DNA from: Epiperipatus broadwayi
Taxonomy: Eukaryota > Onychophora > Udeonychophora > Euonychophora > Peripatidae
Assembly: GCA_028023455.1 (NCBI GenBank)
Contig: JAQFVV010000012.1
Coordinates: forward strand, 5,738,499 to 5,802,498
DNA length: 64,000 nt
Direction of reading: 5' to 3'
Shown here in pieces: positions 33,761-45,705 of this stretch. Below the pieces are notes generated by a model. The model was given only the letters and a program-made list of their open reading frames with translations. It had not been told where the DNA came from and made no database searches. The position numbers were made by a program, and so were the translations under genes. The number at the start of each line of letters is the position of its first letter. Positions within the stretch are counted from its first letter, which is position 1.

Positions 33761-36110
33761 AACATGGCAGTTTGGGGCCAAGCTGAAATAGCTGCTTGAT
33801 TTTCTAATCCTTTCATGAATAGGTAAATTCATAAGGTTTATTCAAGGGGATAATTTTTTTTATTAAATCTATGACTTAAGTAACACCCAAACATAATAAC
33901 ACTTGTATTTTGGGTTTTTTACAATATCATTAAAAAAAAAGACATTTTTAAATTGGTTCATAAATTATTTTGTCATTCACTGCTGTTTCTAATGTTCACT
34001 CACTTATATTTTTTCCCCTTATATTTTCAAATACCTTAAATTTTTTTTTTACTCTATAAGTGCTTTCCCCTTCCAATTTTTAGTCTGCTAGACCAGTTGG
34101 TTTTTTTTGTCTCATTTCTAAAAAATAAAGTGTTATGAAATTTGAAATCAATTGCTTCCACTTAAAAATTTTAATTTCATATGAGAGTTTATGTTTTCAT
34201 TACTGTTATTAATAATTTTAGTATGCAACTGGAATTAAAATAAGTTTACTCTTAATTATTATCAAACAGATTTACAAGTACTTATATAAAATATATTTTC
34301 AAATAACAAAACAATGTATATAGATTACAAAAATCTAGGACACATAAAATGATAATAAACATTAAAGTGACCAACAAAAATGTCTATAAGACTGCAGACT
34401 TACTCTTTGGACTAGACAATACCTGGGTTGAATATTGCTCTTCATCTGTAGCAGCCATCTTCAGAATGAAAGTACACCTGAAAAGTTCTGCTCTTTTTTA
34501 TATTAGCCTACTTATTTGGTGTGATTTTTACTTCGGGAATACTTCTTATATTTTTCAATTTATCTTTTCTGTTGAGAGGGGATTATCTTTTTTTTAATTA
34601 ATGGACTGATTACAATCTTTATTCAAAATCCACTTAGTAGAGCAATATAGTAATTCCCTATTATTAATTTATCTATGTTTAAATTCTTAATTAAACTAAT
34701 TGTTAGTTGTAATGAATTTAAACTGATACTTTATTTCTTTTTTTTTCTTCAAACATAGGAACTATCCAATGTCCATTAATTATGCAAGTTTGCAATAGGT
34801 GGCTCTGGAGTAAAAAAAATAGAATGAATTTCTACTCCTAAAAACAATAAATTCTATAAAGAAATAAATGTAAAAAAAAAAACTTTTTTTTTGACAGTTT
34901 TTAAAGTTAAGGTAATTTGACTTTTTTTTTCAAAAAAAAAATAATAACAAGTCATTTTTATATAACTAAGCAGATCATTTAGAAAAATAATAGTCATAAA
35001 GTTCAAATGTTGATCATTTTTTAAAATTTTTCTAGATTTGCACATAACTTCTTTAACCTACCACCTATTCTTTAATTTAATGGCCATCAAAGTAATTAAG
35101 AGACACCATTAATTAAGAGAAACTAATATCAGGATTAACATAACTATCAAAAAGAATTATGACCAAAGGCATTTATGGCAAAACTGCAAGGCATTACTTA
35201 AATTAAAGTTTTTGGATTTGAGATAAAGTCAAAGTATACATTAATCAAAAAAATCATAAATAATTTTTTTTAATAATGTTCAAAGTTTTATTTTTTAGAT
35301 AAAAAATTTATGTAGTATAAACAGTATATAATAAATATTGTATATGTATGGTATGTTTTACATACCATTTTTATTTTATTTTTTACTGAATTTTTCAAAT
35401 AATATGTTTCAGTGGCAACATTTTCTAATTATTTGACCAAACTAAATATTAATAAATTATGAATCATCGAAAATGGCTCTCTCTGTAGTTTAATGCATTA
35501 CTAAAGTATTGAACTTAAAGAGATAAGGGTCTTTGAATTGATTCTCAGTTGCTTAAAAGAAGAACTAACTATGATTATTTTATAGTAAATATGGTAGATC
35601 TAGTTTTTAAACTGAATAATTTATATTTGATTTTATGCTTATTTTGTTCCCTTAGTTCAGCATCATCTTTATATCAATACAATATTCAATCTTAGTTCTT
35701 TGTAGAAGGCATGTGACTATTATTTTAGAACCTAATTTTCAAATGTTAAATTATTTACTCTGTAATTGATTAATATATTTTTTGACTTTACAAATTTTCC
35801 AAGTGATTTGTGTTTAGACACATTTTGTTTTCATCAAATATTTAAATCAAAAATAAATTGCTATTAGGAATTTGCACTATGCAATACCTAAAGATTTGTT
35901 TTTTGTCAAATGAAACAATTCTTAAATCTTTGCACACTGAATAAAAGAAATAATTAACTTTATAGTTGATAGTATATCTCATATGTCATGAAATCATTGT
36001 ATAGACTACAATCATAACATGTGCATACAATGATAACACCAGTAATACCTTTAATTAATAAGGCAGCGATCACTATTTACATTAACAATTGTTGGCATTC
36101 AATGTGAGAA
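33761..36110. other. AT-rich stretch with one weak exon candidate and one hairpin
   Basis: The minus strand at 34458 starts ATGGCTGCTACAGATGAAG with a good start context and a CAG/GTATTG donor-like site 36 bases on. It encodes MAATDEEQYSTQ and could be a first coding exon or a relic. A tRNA-like degenerate block lies near 35478-35560. At 35348-35368 there is a perfect hairpin, ATGGTATGT-TTT-ACATACCAT. Nothing else is supported. Confidence 0.35.
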
Positions 36111-36121
36111 GAATTTAAAGA

Positions 36122-36212
36122 GTTTATAAACAAGGCAAAACTCTCCATACAGTAGTGACAACCTGTGTCAACCAGAGTAATTATGTGCTAGTATAAGAGA
36201 TGGCGATCATGT
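36122..36212 (+). mobile_element. Fold-back family A, single-arm copy with tail
   Basis: This 91-bp insertion begins TTTATAAACAAGGC and carries CTCCATACAGTAGTG and the tail TGCTAGTATAAGAGATGGC...ATCATGT. Only one arm and the tail are present. It is flanked by an 11-bp duplication, GAATTTAAAGA (36111-36121 and 36213-36223). It shows that a copy can insert without forming a palindrome. Confidence 0.75.
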
Positions 36213-36223
36213 GAATTTAAAGA

Positions 36224-39158
36224 ATTTTTAAATATTACCTGTTAAAAATATCAAATTATTTCTAGTTACAAAAACCTCTAATAAATGCTGTTGGAGGATA
36301 TTGACTTCTCATTTATTTTTAAAAAATATTCTATAGAATAATACATAAATCCAGTAAAGACTAATGTAGAAGTTTAATATCATTTTTGTTTCATAGACCA
36401 ATATTAAATTGTACAGATATATAAATTGAAGCATTATTATCCTCAGAAGATGACAATATTGTCTGTAAATAATGTTTGAACCAAGGAAATAACATTCCAT
36501 AAAAATGTTTAAATAATGTGAAGCTGTGCTGCATCTAAAGTCTTGATTGATGAAGAAGAATATCATAATATTGCTGATTACTATGTATTATTTGATAATT
36601 TGTCAAAAGAGATAGTCAACACAAATTGTGTAGATGATTTTAGTCAAGCAATATAATATGATTCCAGTCATTTTGTGTATGTGATGTCTTAAATAGAATG
36701 CTTGTGAAACTCTCCCCTGCCATCTGACATAATACAACTAATGACAGTCAGACACATTTAAATCTCCATCTTCATTCTGATTTTTGCTTTTAAGTAGGAA
36801 TAAATGCATCAAACTCATAAATACTTTCAATTTCATTTTAATTGTTGAGCTAAAAATTTAAATTCAAATCAGCTTAACATTTGAACCCAAGTCAACCCCT
36901 TGAATAGTTACATAGATCTAAATGTAAGTAAGTGATTTGTTTTTATTAATATTCTTTGTCAGGGGAATAAGATGCCTACGGTTAATAAGAATCAGTTAAT
37001 ATACATAGTTATTAAACTAGATTCAAATTTTATATAACTGTTCAAATAAACTGATTTGACCACAGATTGTTAAGCTGATTTTAATTTCAGATTTTTAGCT
37101 CAATAAATAAAGTGCAATTAAAAATAATTACTATCTAGTTGCATTCACTTCAACTTTGTATTCCATACCTTACCAATAAATTCAAAAGCCAGAAACAAAT
37201 CATAGGATAGGGATTTAAATGTATTAGGTAAATAACTGCTTAGTAAAATTTATTTAGATGACACTAGAGTGGGGATCTGGTCTTATCATTTTGAGCTGGA
37301 GAAATAAATGATTTTTCTGCTAATGATGTATCATTTTGATAATCCTTATTTTATTAAAGTTCACTAAATTCTGTGTTTTTTTTACTAAAATTATTTTAAG
37401 GTCTCTCTTATCAAACATTACTTTCAAAACAAAGACTATATCTGTAGGGAAAAATAGTCACATTCTAGAGGCTTAACTTTGAAATATTAACCAAATTTAT
37501 ATATTGAACATTGAAACCCCAGCCAATTGAAGTCAAAACTTTGACTACTTTCAAATTCAGATGAGTTCAATATTTGTTATTACAGACTAATATAGCTAAT
37601 GCCAATGTTTTATAAGATATCCTTATATTTTTGGTAATACTGCCTGCAAAAAAAATTATCATACCACCATGTATTTCCATTTTGGTGTTATATATTGTTA
37701 AAACTATACCACTAATATGAAAGATATTTTTGTCATTTTATTCAACCGTTATCTGTTGAATGAATACATGTGTCAAATTACATTTTTATAATTCTTTAAA
37801 ATTTTATGTCACTTATAACTTCCATGTGGTATTAGAAACTTAAAACTTTCTGTAAGTACAAGAAATTATAGACAAATCTGTAGTTTGTTTGCTAACATAT
37901 AAAAATGTAATAATTACACTATCCTCACCCTCATTAGTAGATACTTATAAATGTTTGTGGCTATGTTGATTACATAAAAAAAATATAGAAACAAGGAATA
38001 AAAATTCATTTTAAGTTTATGATATTCCAGGAACTCATATATAACATGAGTTGGCCTTTCAATCTGTTTTGTTTGATATCTTTAAATGCAGTTTTTATTT
38101 TTTTCTGAATTAAACCACTCTTTTTGAAAACCTCAAAAAGTTAGCACTTCCTATTATACTTTATACAATAAATATTTAACTTATTCAGAAGTTTTTGAAA
38201 TAATTTTCATCTTTAAACTTTTGGTCGACTTCACTATAAATAATTTTGAAAACATGTTTGATATTTTCATTCACCGTTTAGGGTATAGCCAAAAAATAAG
38301 AAAACGTTTCAGTTTGTATATACTCTTGACATTATATTGTTTATATATTTTATGGAATATCCTTAAATGAACTATTTTAATCCTTTTAACATCTATTTTT
38401 TGCTGCAATAAATTGAGTGATATAACAATATATATAACTATTTTAGTTGAAGTAGCTAGTACACTATGAAAAAATATTTTTTTATCTTGTTAAATACAGC
38501 AGTAGTAGATTGAAGTCTATATTAAAAAGCTGCCAATATATTGAAGTTTGATTCATATTCTCAAAGTGATAATTATTCAAATTATTACTGGCTGATAATA
38601 TATTTGAGTTTTTAAAGTTAATTACAATCATTTTGTAAGGTAAATCCTAATTATAATCTCAGGTAGAGTATCATGTTTTTTTTTAATGAAAGATAATGTT
38701 TTCTCAAATAAGTCCTAATTTCATATTTAACATGGTAGTACAGCACTTAAATTTAGAAGACATAATTGTAAATAAAACATTTAAAGTATATATATATATA
38801 AGTATTATTTGTTGATATGAAGATTTTCATGAGTTACAGATATAAATGATATACCTTGCAGGTACATCCATCTATGATTCTGATAATGAATATACAGACA
38901 TAATGAAGGCAAAACATTTATATTCATTAACAAAATAATGCATGGAGAAACCCACAACCTATATTATTTATATTAGTATTTTTTAAATATTTGAAAACCA
39001 GGCACTCTTGAAAATCTGAGTTCAAATCCCATATACTTAGTATTTTTTAAATATATTTTCTTACATCACTTTATATAACCATTTAAAATAACAATATAAA
39101 TAAAGCCTGAAATCAGTCTTTTTACTAACTTTACATGATAATAACACACATACTTATA
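36224..39158. other. AT-rich stretch with a short unassigned open frame
   Basis: At 36522-36656 a frame of 44 codons reads AASKVLIDEEEYHNIADYYV and VDDFSQAI before a stop. Its acidic, non-repetitive composition looks like a coding relic, possibly from a DDE transposase C-terminus, but I cannot assign it. A fragment of the tRNA-like repeat family (CTGAGTTCAAATCCCATATA) lies at about 39010-39035. The rest is featureless. Confidence 0.35.
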
Positions 39159-39171
39159 GATATGAGAGTAT

Positions 39172-39353
39172 TAAACAAGGCAAAACTCTCTCCATACAGT
39201 AGTGCCCACCCTGTACCAACCAGAGTAATTTAATGGATGCCAGAAGGTTTGTGCATAGAAATTTTATGCACAAGCCTTCTGGCATCCATTAATTACTCTG
39301 GTTTGCCTTGTTTAATAACAATTATGTGCTAGTATAAGAGATGGTAATCATGT
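39172..39353. mobile_element. Fold-back family A, palindromic copy with tail
   Basis: The left arm, TAAACAAGGCAAAACTC through AATGGATGCCAGAAGG and GTGCATA, pairs with a right arm TATGCACAAGCCTTCTGGC through GCCTTGTTTA. The right arm has lost an internal part of about 30 bp. A 39-bp tail (ATAACAATTATGTGC to ATCATGT) is present only on the right. GATATGAGAGTAT is duplicated perfectly at 39159-39171 and 39354-39366. Confidence 0.85.
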
Positions 39354-39439
39354 GATATGAGAGTATATATCTATATATTTAAATAAAATAAAAATAAAGG
39401 AATGGCTTTATTGCTCAGAAATTTATAAAAAGTGCAAAT

Positions 39440-39535
39440 ATTGGGAGTTCCAGAGTTGTAATCAATCTAAGAACCTTTTACTGCAATGACTGACCCTCTA
39501 TCATGCACTAAGCCATGCTGGCTATTAAAAAATTT
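39440..39535 (-). mobile_element. Degenerate tRNA-derived SINE
   Basis: Minus strand: AGCATGGCTTAGTGCATGAT resembles the A-box region, GAGGGTCAGTCATTGCAGTA the anticodon side, and TTAGATTGATTACAACTC a worn B box. No tail or duplication could be placed. Confidence 0.4.
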
Positions 39536-39696
39536 GATAATATTTTTTGTGCATTTTTATAAATAATTTTCAGCTATGATATAATGGAGTAAAGTATCAA
39601 TTAAAAATAGGTTGTACTATTTACAAATGGTATTTATCTGAAATACTTTAAGCCAAATATGAATTATTTCCAACTTATATTTATTTATATAACTAT

Positions 39697-40165
39697 TAGA
39701 AACCAGTCAACACTTAAACAATTCCAACATAGATAACAATCAAGAATTTCAAACTGTTGTCAAGACAACCTCCTTTTAGCAATATAAGTGGAATTCGACC
39801 TCCATTAATGGTCTCATATATTTATAAAGATTTCAACTTGACTACAGAGATTGAAATTATTGATTGGATAATTGCAATTCATAATGTTATAATTGACTAT
39901 TTATTAGTTTGCATTCAGAACAGGTTATATTTACCTGTTTAAGAAGGTTTATTTACACTTCATCCAATCAATAATTTCAATCTTTGTAGTCAAGTTGCAA
40001 ATCTTTAGTGTCTTTATAAATATATGAGACCATTACTGGAAGTGGGATTCCATCTCTATTGCTAGAAGGATGTTGCCTTGACAACAGTTTGAAATTCTTG
40101 ATTGCTATCTCTGTTAGAATTGTCTATGAGTTGACTGGTTTCTAATGGTTACTTATAAACCCATT
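39697..40165. mobile_element. Inverted pair of a PLE 5' fragment
   Basis: Both arms match the PLE segment at about 28910-29160 (landmarks: CAACACTTAAA, CAAGGCAAC-type, AACAGGTAAATATAACCTGTT). A minus-strand copy (40165 to about 39868) meets a shorter inverted copy (39697-39866). Their reading directions point toward each other, so unlike the other PLE pairs this one is tail to tail. The open frame at 39757-39942 crosses the junction and is not a gene, although KDFNLTTEIEI parallels KDCNLATESEI of unit 2. Confidence 0.65.
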
Positions 40166-40221
40166 TAGCCTTGAGCATTATTGCATTTATTATTTATAAG
40201 TATAGAACATTTTATTATTTA

Positions 40222-40410
40222 TATAAGGATTATAAATCAAATATAATATTTTATATGTGTGAAAATTGGAAATATATCAATTCACACATATTTTTACAAT
40301 CAAATCAAATTCTCTCATTAGGAGAGTGTCTTATTTGATTGTGAAAATATGTGAGAACTTATTCCCACTTATAAAATATTATATCTGATCTATGATCCTT
40401 GTAAAAACTA
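40222..40410. repeat. Fold-back element, unclassified
   Basis: The arms CACACATATTTTTACAATCA and TGATTGTGAAAATATGTGAG pair around a loop with CTCTCATTAGGAGAG. An outer pair, ATATAATATTTTATA/TATAAAATATTATAT, extends the structure. No match to the other fold-back families was seen, and no target duplication was placed. Confidence 0.55.
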
Positions 40411-40795
40411 GTATAGTAAGTTGAAAATAATTCACTTTTGTCTTAAAATATTTCAGACAAATATCAATTGTAAATCGCATAAATTTTCCTTGCAATGCCT
40501 TTTTGGTGCTTTCTTTCATATATAATGCCTAAAAATTATCTATAAAAATACATAAGTAAGTCCCATTAAATTTTTTATCATTTAAATCTATAAATCTATG
40601 AAAACTTTATATTTAATTTATAAATAATTAATATAAACCACAATTAATATATGCAATAACTAAATTCATGATAATTTTCAAACTTTTAACATACAGTAAT
40701 AAGTAAATTACAATGAGCTATCAATTATTACCATGAAATCTTTATCTTCTAGTAACAGGCAAAAAAATGTTTGTTTATTTTTTAATTATTACATT

Positions 40796-41426
40796 CATCA
40801 TCATTATCAACCATTATCAATCCACTGCAGGATGAAGGTCTCTCCAAGTTTAATCCATCTTCTCCGATCTTTAGCTTTTCTTCTCCACATCACCCTTACA
40901 CACTTTCTTATTTCATCCATCCATCTCACATGTGGTCTCTTTCTGGGTCTTTTACAATCTCTTGGAATCCAGTTTAAAATTTCAATTGTCCATCTATTAT
41001 CATCTCTTCTAACAATATGTCCAGCCCAATGCCACTTCAATCTTTTAATTTTTTCAATGAGGTCAGTAACACCTGTTTGTTCTCTTACCCATACATTGTG
41101 TTTATGATCTCTTCTTGTTACTCCCAACATACATCTCACCATACTTCTTTGAGTGGTCTGAAGTCTCTGAATTGCTCTTCTATTAAATGTCCAAGTCTCA
41201 GATCCATAAGTAAGAACTGGTAAAACACATTTGTTAAAAACCTTCCTTTTCAAACACATAGGCATATTTCCTTTTAGTATAAAGTTATGTCTACCAAAAG
41301 CACTCCAACCAAGTTTAATTCTATGATTAATTTCCTCCATTATGTTTCCATCTGTATTAATAATCTGACCAAGGTATTTGTAACTGTTAACTTCTTCTAA
41401 TTCATCATAATCAATCTTTATTTTTA
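40796..41426 (-). CDS. RTE-clade LINE, 3' fragment with an open frame
   Basis: The frame is open from the truncation point at about 41423 to the stop at 40807, about 205 codons: IDYDELEEVNSYKYLGQI, EEINHRIKLGWSAFGR, LPVLTYGSETWTFNRR, RCMLGVTRRD, LKWHWAGHIVRRDD, KRPRKRPHVRWMDEIRK and the end GETFILQWIDNG. This is the post-catalytic C-terminal part of an RTE ORF2. It is the same family as the nested copy at 6698-8196 and ends in the same GATGATGA 3' terminus. The lack of any stop suggests a fairly recent 5'-truncated insertion. TGTAATA on both sides may be the target duplication. Confidence 0.85.
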
Positions 41427-41779
41427 TATTTATATATTACAATCGGGAACAAAATTTTTGTTGCATCCACAAAAACATTTGTTATTACTTAATTCGAGTG
41501 TGCTGATCTCAAATCTGACATTAGTTTTCTCTGTAAACTATTAGCTTTTTTGCAATTCAAGATTTTAAGGTTTTTTTTATCTTATTGTAAAATTTTGAAC
41601 ATTTAGTTTAACATAATGAAATAAAATGTCTTCTTGGGCATCATTTTTGTGAAAATATCATAATTTATATAATGCAGTAAATACATTAAAAGATATGATT
41701 GCATTAGAATTTATCTACAATTTCAAAATAGAACCCATTAAAACACTTACTTTAATCATAAAATTTGTGCAAAACTTAT

Positions 41780-42471
41780 TTAAATTCTATTCAGGCAAAA
41801 ATCGGATACGTTAGCTGACTGGTGAAGTACATTTTTTTCTTGAAGCCTGGAGGCTAATAACTCAACAGCTTTCTTTGATAGGCCCAAATCTTTTATTAAG
41901 TCATTCAATTCAGATTGGCTAAACTGCTGAGGGGTTAATGACTGCTTGGCATCAGAAGAAGACCCTTCAGATTCTACAACCATTTCCTCATGCATCTTAT
42001 CAAAATACACTTGATCACCATATTTACCTTCTTTGTCCTTAGAAGAAATAAAACCATTGAAAACTGGAACTGGGAGTGTCTCAGAGTGTGGGATAGGTAG
42101 TATTGCTGAAGGAATATTAGAATATGTGATCATATGCTGTTTTTCTTGCTTATGCCCTTTGTATGGATTAGACAGAAATAACAGTCACTGCTGTGGTCCT
42201 TAGGTTTATGCCAAACCATGGGAATACCAAAAGGCATTCCTTTGCATTTTTATTTTGTCCAGTCATGAAGCATTTCCTTACAATTATGATACATAATATG
42301 AGGATCCCAATTCTTGTCTTGGTTGCCAAGGGGAACTTGAAAATAGGCAATATATGCATGTGTCACAAATGATGAAATATTGCGCCTTTGACATTGAAGT
42401 GTGTAACAGCCACATATATAACAGAAGGTGTCAGGACTATTCTTACATTTATGCCTACTCGAAGAAGCCGT
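41780..42471 (-). pseudogene. Broken copy of a dispersed gene family with CYIC zinc-binding start
   Basis: The frame from 42471 reads (T)ASSSRHKCKNSPDTFCYICG, then QCQRRNISSFVTHAYIAYFQ, GNQDKNWDPHIMYHNCKEML, HDWTK, a stop, and [36 protein letters not shown]. After a one-base shift near 42140 it continues in the open part 42133-41780: ITYSNIPSAILPIPHSETLP and LTPQQFSQSELNDLIKDLGL, SKKAVELLASRLQEKNVL. I recognise this order from a repeated, uncharacterised animal gene family common in arthropods and Hydra. The first codon is ACG where relatives have ATG. A lost start, one stop and one shift make it a pseudogene. Paired CxxC and HxxC motifs suggest metal binding. Function unknown. Confidence 0.75.
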
Positions 42472-43557
42472 GATTTAATCTAAAAAGAAAATAAGAGTGT
42501 TTTTATCAGATATTATTTTTTTACATTTATAAATGACTACAATTATGTAAAACTGATGTTTGTAAAACATTATTGCCTTGTGATTATGTTCAACCCAAGA
42601 GTCGTTGCCCTTTAACTCCAATTTTAAAACCAATGCATGCCATTAACTGTAACAAAAAGAAATTAAAATTGCATAAAAACTAGAGCATGCACCAAAAAAC
42701 GTATTTCAGATTTGGAATCAGTGATGCAAAAATATATAGAAAAAGTTCTAAAACCTCAGGCAACAGAAAATAAAAAGTTGTTGCCCAATGTTATTGACTG
42801 TTTCTGGAAAAATAACTTGAAAAATTAATTTTTGATGAACAAATGTACATTTTTTTATAAGAGTAATTTTAATAATGTTTTATTAAAACTGTAACACATT
42901 GAAATCGTAGAGTTTATTTTTTATATATTGTCATATATTACACTTAAGCAATATATAATAAGTACTGTATTTTGTATTTATATACATTTTTATATAATCA
43001 TAAAAAATGCATAGATTAAGTAAAATCAAATAAACAAATATAAATTATAAATTGAATATCCACTTTCAAAGTTAATCTATATATATTTTTACTTATTTTT
43101 AGTACCTAACACCAATTGTTGTCTTGTTAGGATTTTTTTTTTTTTTTACTATATTTTTTGATATAAAACTTCCTGGTATAATTTTACATTCTAATTTTAA
43201 ACATGTTGAAAAAAGTGATTTATTTCTTTGGCAAAATGTTTTAGCACTCAACAATTTTGTTTTACTATTAAAAATTCAAATATACAGTTTGTATTTTATC
43301 ACTTTTTTAAATGTATTTATCTCAGCTCTTATATAAAATTTAGAATCTTTACATTTTTAAATATAGCCTTTGTTTTTAAGCTATTAACTAATTTTTTTTC
43401 AATAAGTCTTAATTGTGAAGTTAGATATTATTTTGTATTTTGTTCATCCTTGATAGCATTTAATTTCATGTTTAAAATGTAAATATGATACTTTCTTTTA
43501 AGTTCAGAAAATATTGATGTCATATGGTAATTAAAGAAAGTTCAATTAAACATATGT
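42472..43557. other. AT-rich stretch, nothing recognised
   Basis: No supported gene or repeat. Small open frames near 43124-43482 are T-rich and lack any recognisable domain. Confidence 0.45.
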
Positions 43558-43572
43558 ATATTAATATATAAA

Positions 43573-43668
43573 CAAGGCAAAATTCTCCATACAGTAGTGC
43601 CACCCTGTGTAATCAATGGATGCCAGAAGGCTTGTGCATAAAATCCCTATCTAATGCTCACTCATCCA
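43573..43668 (+). mobile_element. Fold-back family A, single-arm copy
   Basis: CAAGGCAAAATTCTCC, CATACAGTAGTGCC, AATCAATGGATGCCAGAAGG and CTTGTGCATAAAATCCC follow the left arm of family A. The end, CTAATGCTCACTCATCC, differs from the usual tail. A perfect 15-bp duplication, ATATTAATATATAAA, flanks it (43558-43572 and 43669-43683). Confidence 0.75.
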
Positions 43669-43683
43669 ATATTAATATATAAA

Positions 43684-44559
43684 TGACACTCATTGTGAAA
43701 TGGTTGTATTTTCCTAAAGCATGCATTTTATAAAACTGTGAAAATTTTCATTATATTGTACTATAATTAATTAATTAATTGATTGGGGGGGGGAGAATCA
43801 TGTTTTATAAAGACTTGATTATTGAAAACCTTAGAACATAAACACTTTAAACAATTATTAATATATGAAGCTGAGAATAAATTTATTCTCAACTATTAAA
43901 TGGATTGCTTTAGTCAATGTGTATTTTGTGATTCCAATTAAGAAGAAACATTTCATTGATATAGATGGGTATAGAAACAATCTTGTTATATGTTTATATT
44001 AAGAAATAATTCATTTTACTATTGTGTGTTGATATAATCAATATATTTTTCTGAATTTACATTTCCATAACTGAGAAGAGGCTAATCCTGAGATGGAATG
44101 TAAGAAAACCTGGGTTTAAAAACTTAATATCTTTAAAAAATATTAAGAGATGTCTGATCATCATTTCTTGAAATGTTAGATATAAATAACCTAAAAAACA
44201 GCTGTGAAAGATCAGTCTCTTGATGATATAAAATACATTATATATCAGGTTGGTAAAAACTAGCAATGATCTCTATAACCAATATTTTCTACCAAAAATC
44301 TAGAATTCTGATAATCTTAAGAAGTAACTTGAGAATGCTAGGGAATAAAGATGGAAAGAGACCAAGGAAAAAATGAAATGTATGAAATCTAAGCAATATA
44401 TCTGGTCCCATATATTGCAAAAGTATTTTTAAAATAACTACAACTGTCAAAAAGATTGTCATATTCAAAATTGAAAAATCAGAAAGACTATTGTAAAAAC
44501 AGAACTACAGGCTTCTCTTTTGCAATGTTTCTATAATATAAATCTAATAAATTTTACTA
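43684..44559. other. AT-rich stretch
   Basis: A run of G lies near 43784-43794. No coding signal is supported. Confidence 0.4.
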
Positions 44560-45400
44560 AGCATTAAAGAAGTTAAATATTTTGATATATCTTTTAAAAT
44601 ACCAGAAAATAGAGAACATCAACAATTTTTAGAAAATTAAGACTCAAAATCAAAGCATGTTTAAAAAGACAATTCATTAATATTATTCATACAGAATGAT
44701 TCTAAAACTTTGAAATGAAAGCATAATTATGCATGTCTTAAATTCTAATATACTTACAATATCTTGAAAAATTATATCTGTTATCATTACTAAGATATTT
44801 TTATAAGATTTTTGGATTAGCCAACATCATTTATCTTTAGGACACACTCGATTTAGGTCAGTAAAATCTGCTGGAAGCAAGTTATATCTTGACTATGTAC
44901 ACAAGAGAGAGTTTTCAGAGTATAGTAAAAATATTTGTGTTACTTTTTTGTCAGCTTATAACTATTTGACCTAATAAAAAAATTCAAGTAACTCTACTTT
45001 TATAAAAGTGTTTTTTCATTGGTCTTCCTAAAATAAATGGTAATAAATTTATCTATGCTAATGACATTGCATTGATTTTATTAAAATATTTTTTTTTAGA
45101 AAATGGAAAGATATCTTTATAAAAGCATGAAAAGATTTATTTTTTCACCCAGAATTAAAGCTTTGAACTTTCCACAAAGTCAAGATATTCAATTTTCCAT
45201 TTAATGCCAAAAAAATATTACATAAAATAAACATATATTTTCTGCAGTAATATAAAATATATCCTAACTATATATTATTCAGGAGTAATCTTGAAGCAAG
45301 ATCTAATTAAATTTCTTCATCCATCTAAAATAATTCATACAAACTACCTTTTATAAAAGAATAGTGTCCTAAGAAAAAGTTTATTTGATTGCTGAATATT
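44560..45400 (+). pseudogene. Non-LTR retrotransposon RT relic
   Basis: The best block is GLPKINGNKFIYANDIALIL (from about 45021), where YADD of non-LTR reverse transcriptases reads YAND. It is followed by a distance-correct IYYSGVILKQDL (about 45270), similar to the YLGV-x-LD strand, and LRKKSLFDC. Stops interrupt everything, and upstream text is only suggestive. The Jockey/CR1-like arrangement is a guess. Confidence 0.4.
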
Positions 45401-45436
45401 ATGCTTATTTAAAAAAATTTTACATTAATTATTTAA

Positions 45437-45692
45437 TATATGTGGGATTCGAACTCAGACTTTCACATGACCCACTACTCTCATTGCTGACCCACTTGAT
45501 CACACACATGTTGAAAAGATAAATAATCACCAATATATGTATTTCATGCTAAAAAGTCTTTTCAACATTGTGTGATCAGGTGGGTCAGAAATATGAGATG
45601 GCACTAAGAGTAGTGAGTCATATGAAAGTCTGAGTTCAAATCCGGCATATATTACATATATAAATGCAGGTTTAAGCCTGTACAATGTATTA
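45437..45692. mobile_element. Inverted pair of a tRNA-like SINE, with tail (family C)
   Basis: On the minus strand the left arm reads GTGTGATCAAGTGGGTCAGC, then AGTAGTGGGTCATGTGAAAG and CTGAGTTCGAATCCCAC, which contains a perfect B box. The right arm (about 45550-45654) repeats the unit in plus orientation with CTGAGTTCAAATCC. A 38-bp tail with AAATGCAGGTTTAAGCCTG sits on the right only. ATTAATTATTTAA is duplicated at 45424-45436 and 45693-45705. Confidence 0.8.
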
Positions 45693-45705
45693 ATTAATTA
45701 TTTAA

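Noticed and set aside
40733-41223. Plus-strand frames rich in S, H and L
   Set aside because: Antisense of the RTE fragment. The same pattern appears antisense to the RTE copy at 7777-8123.
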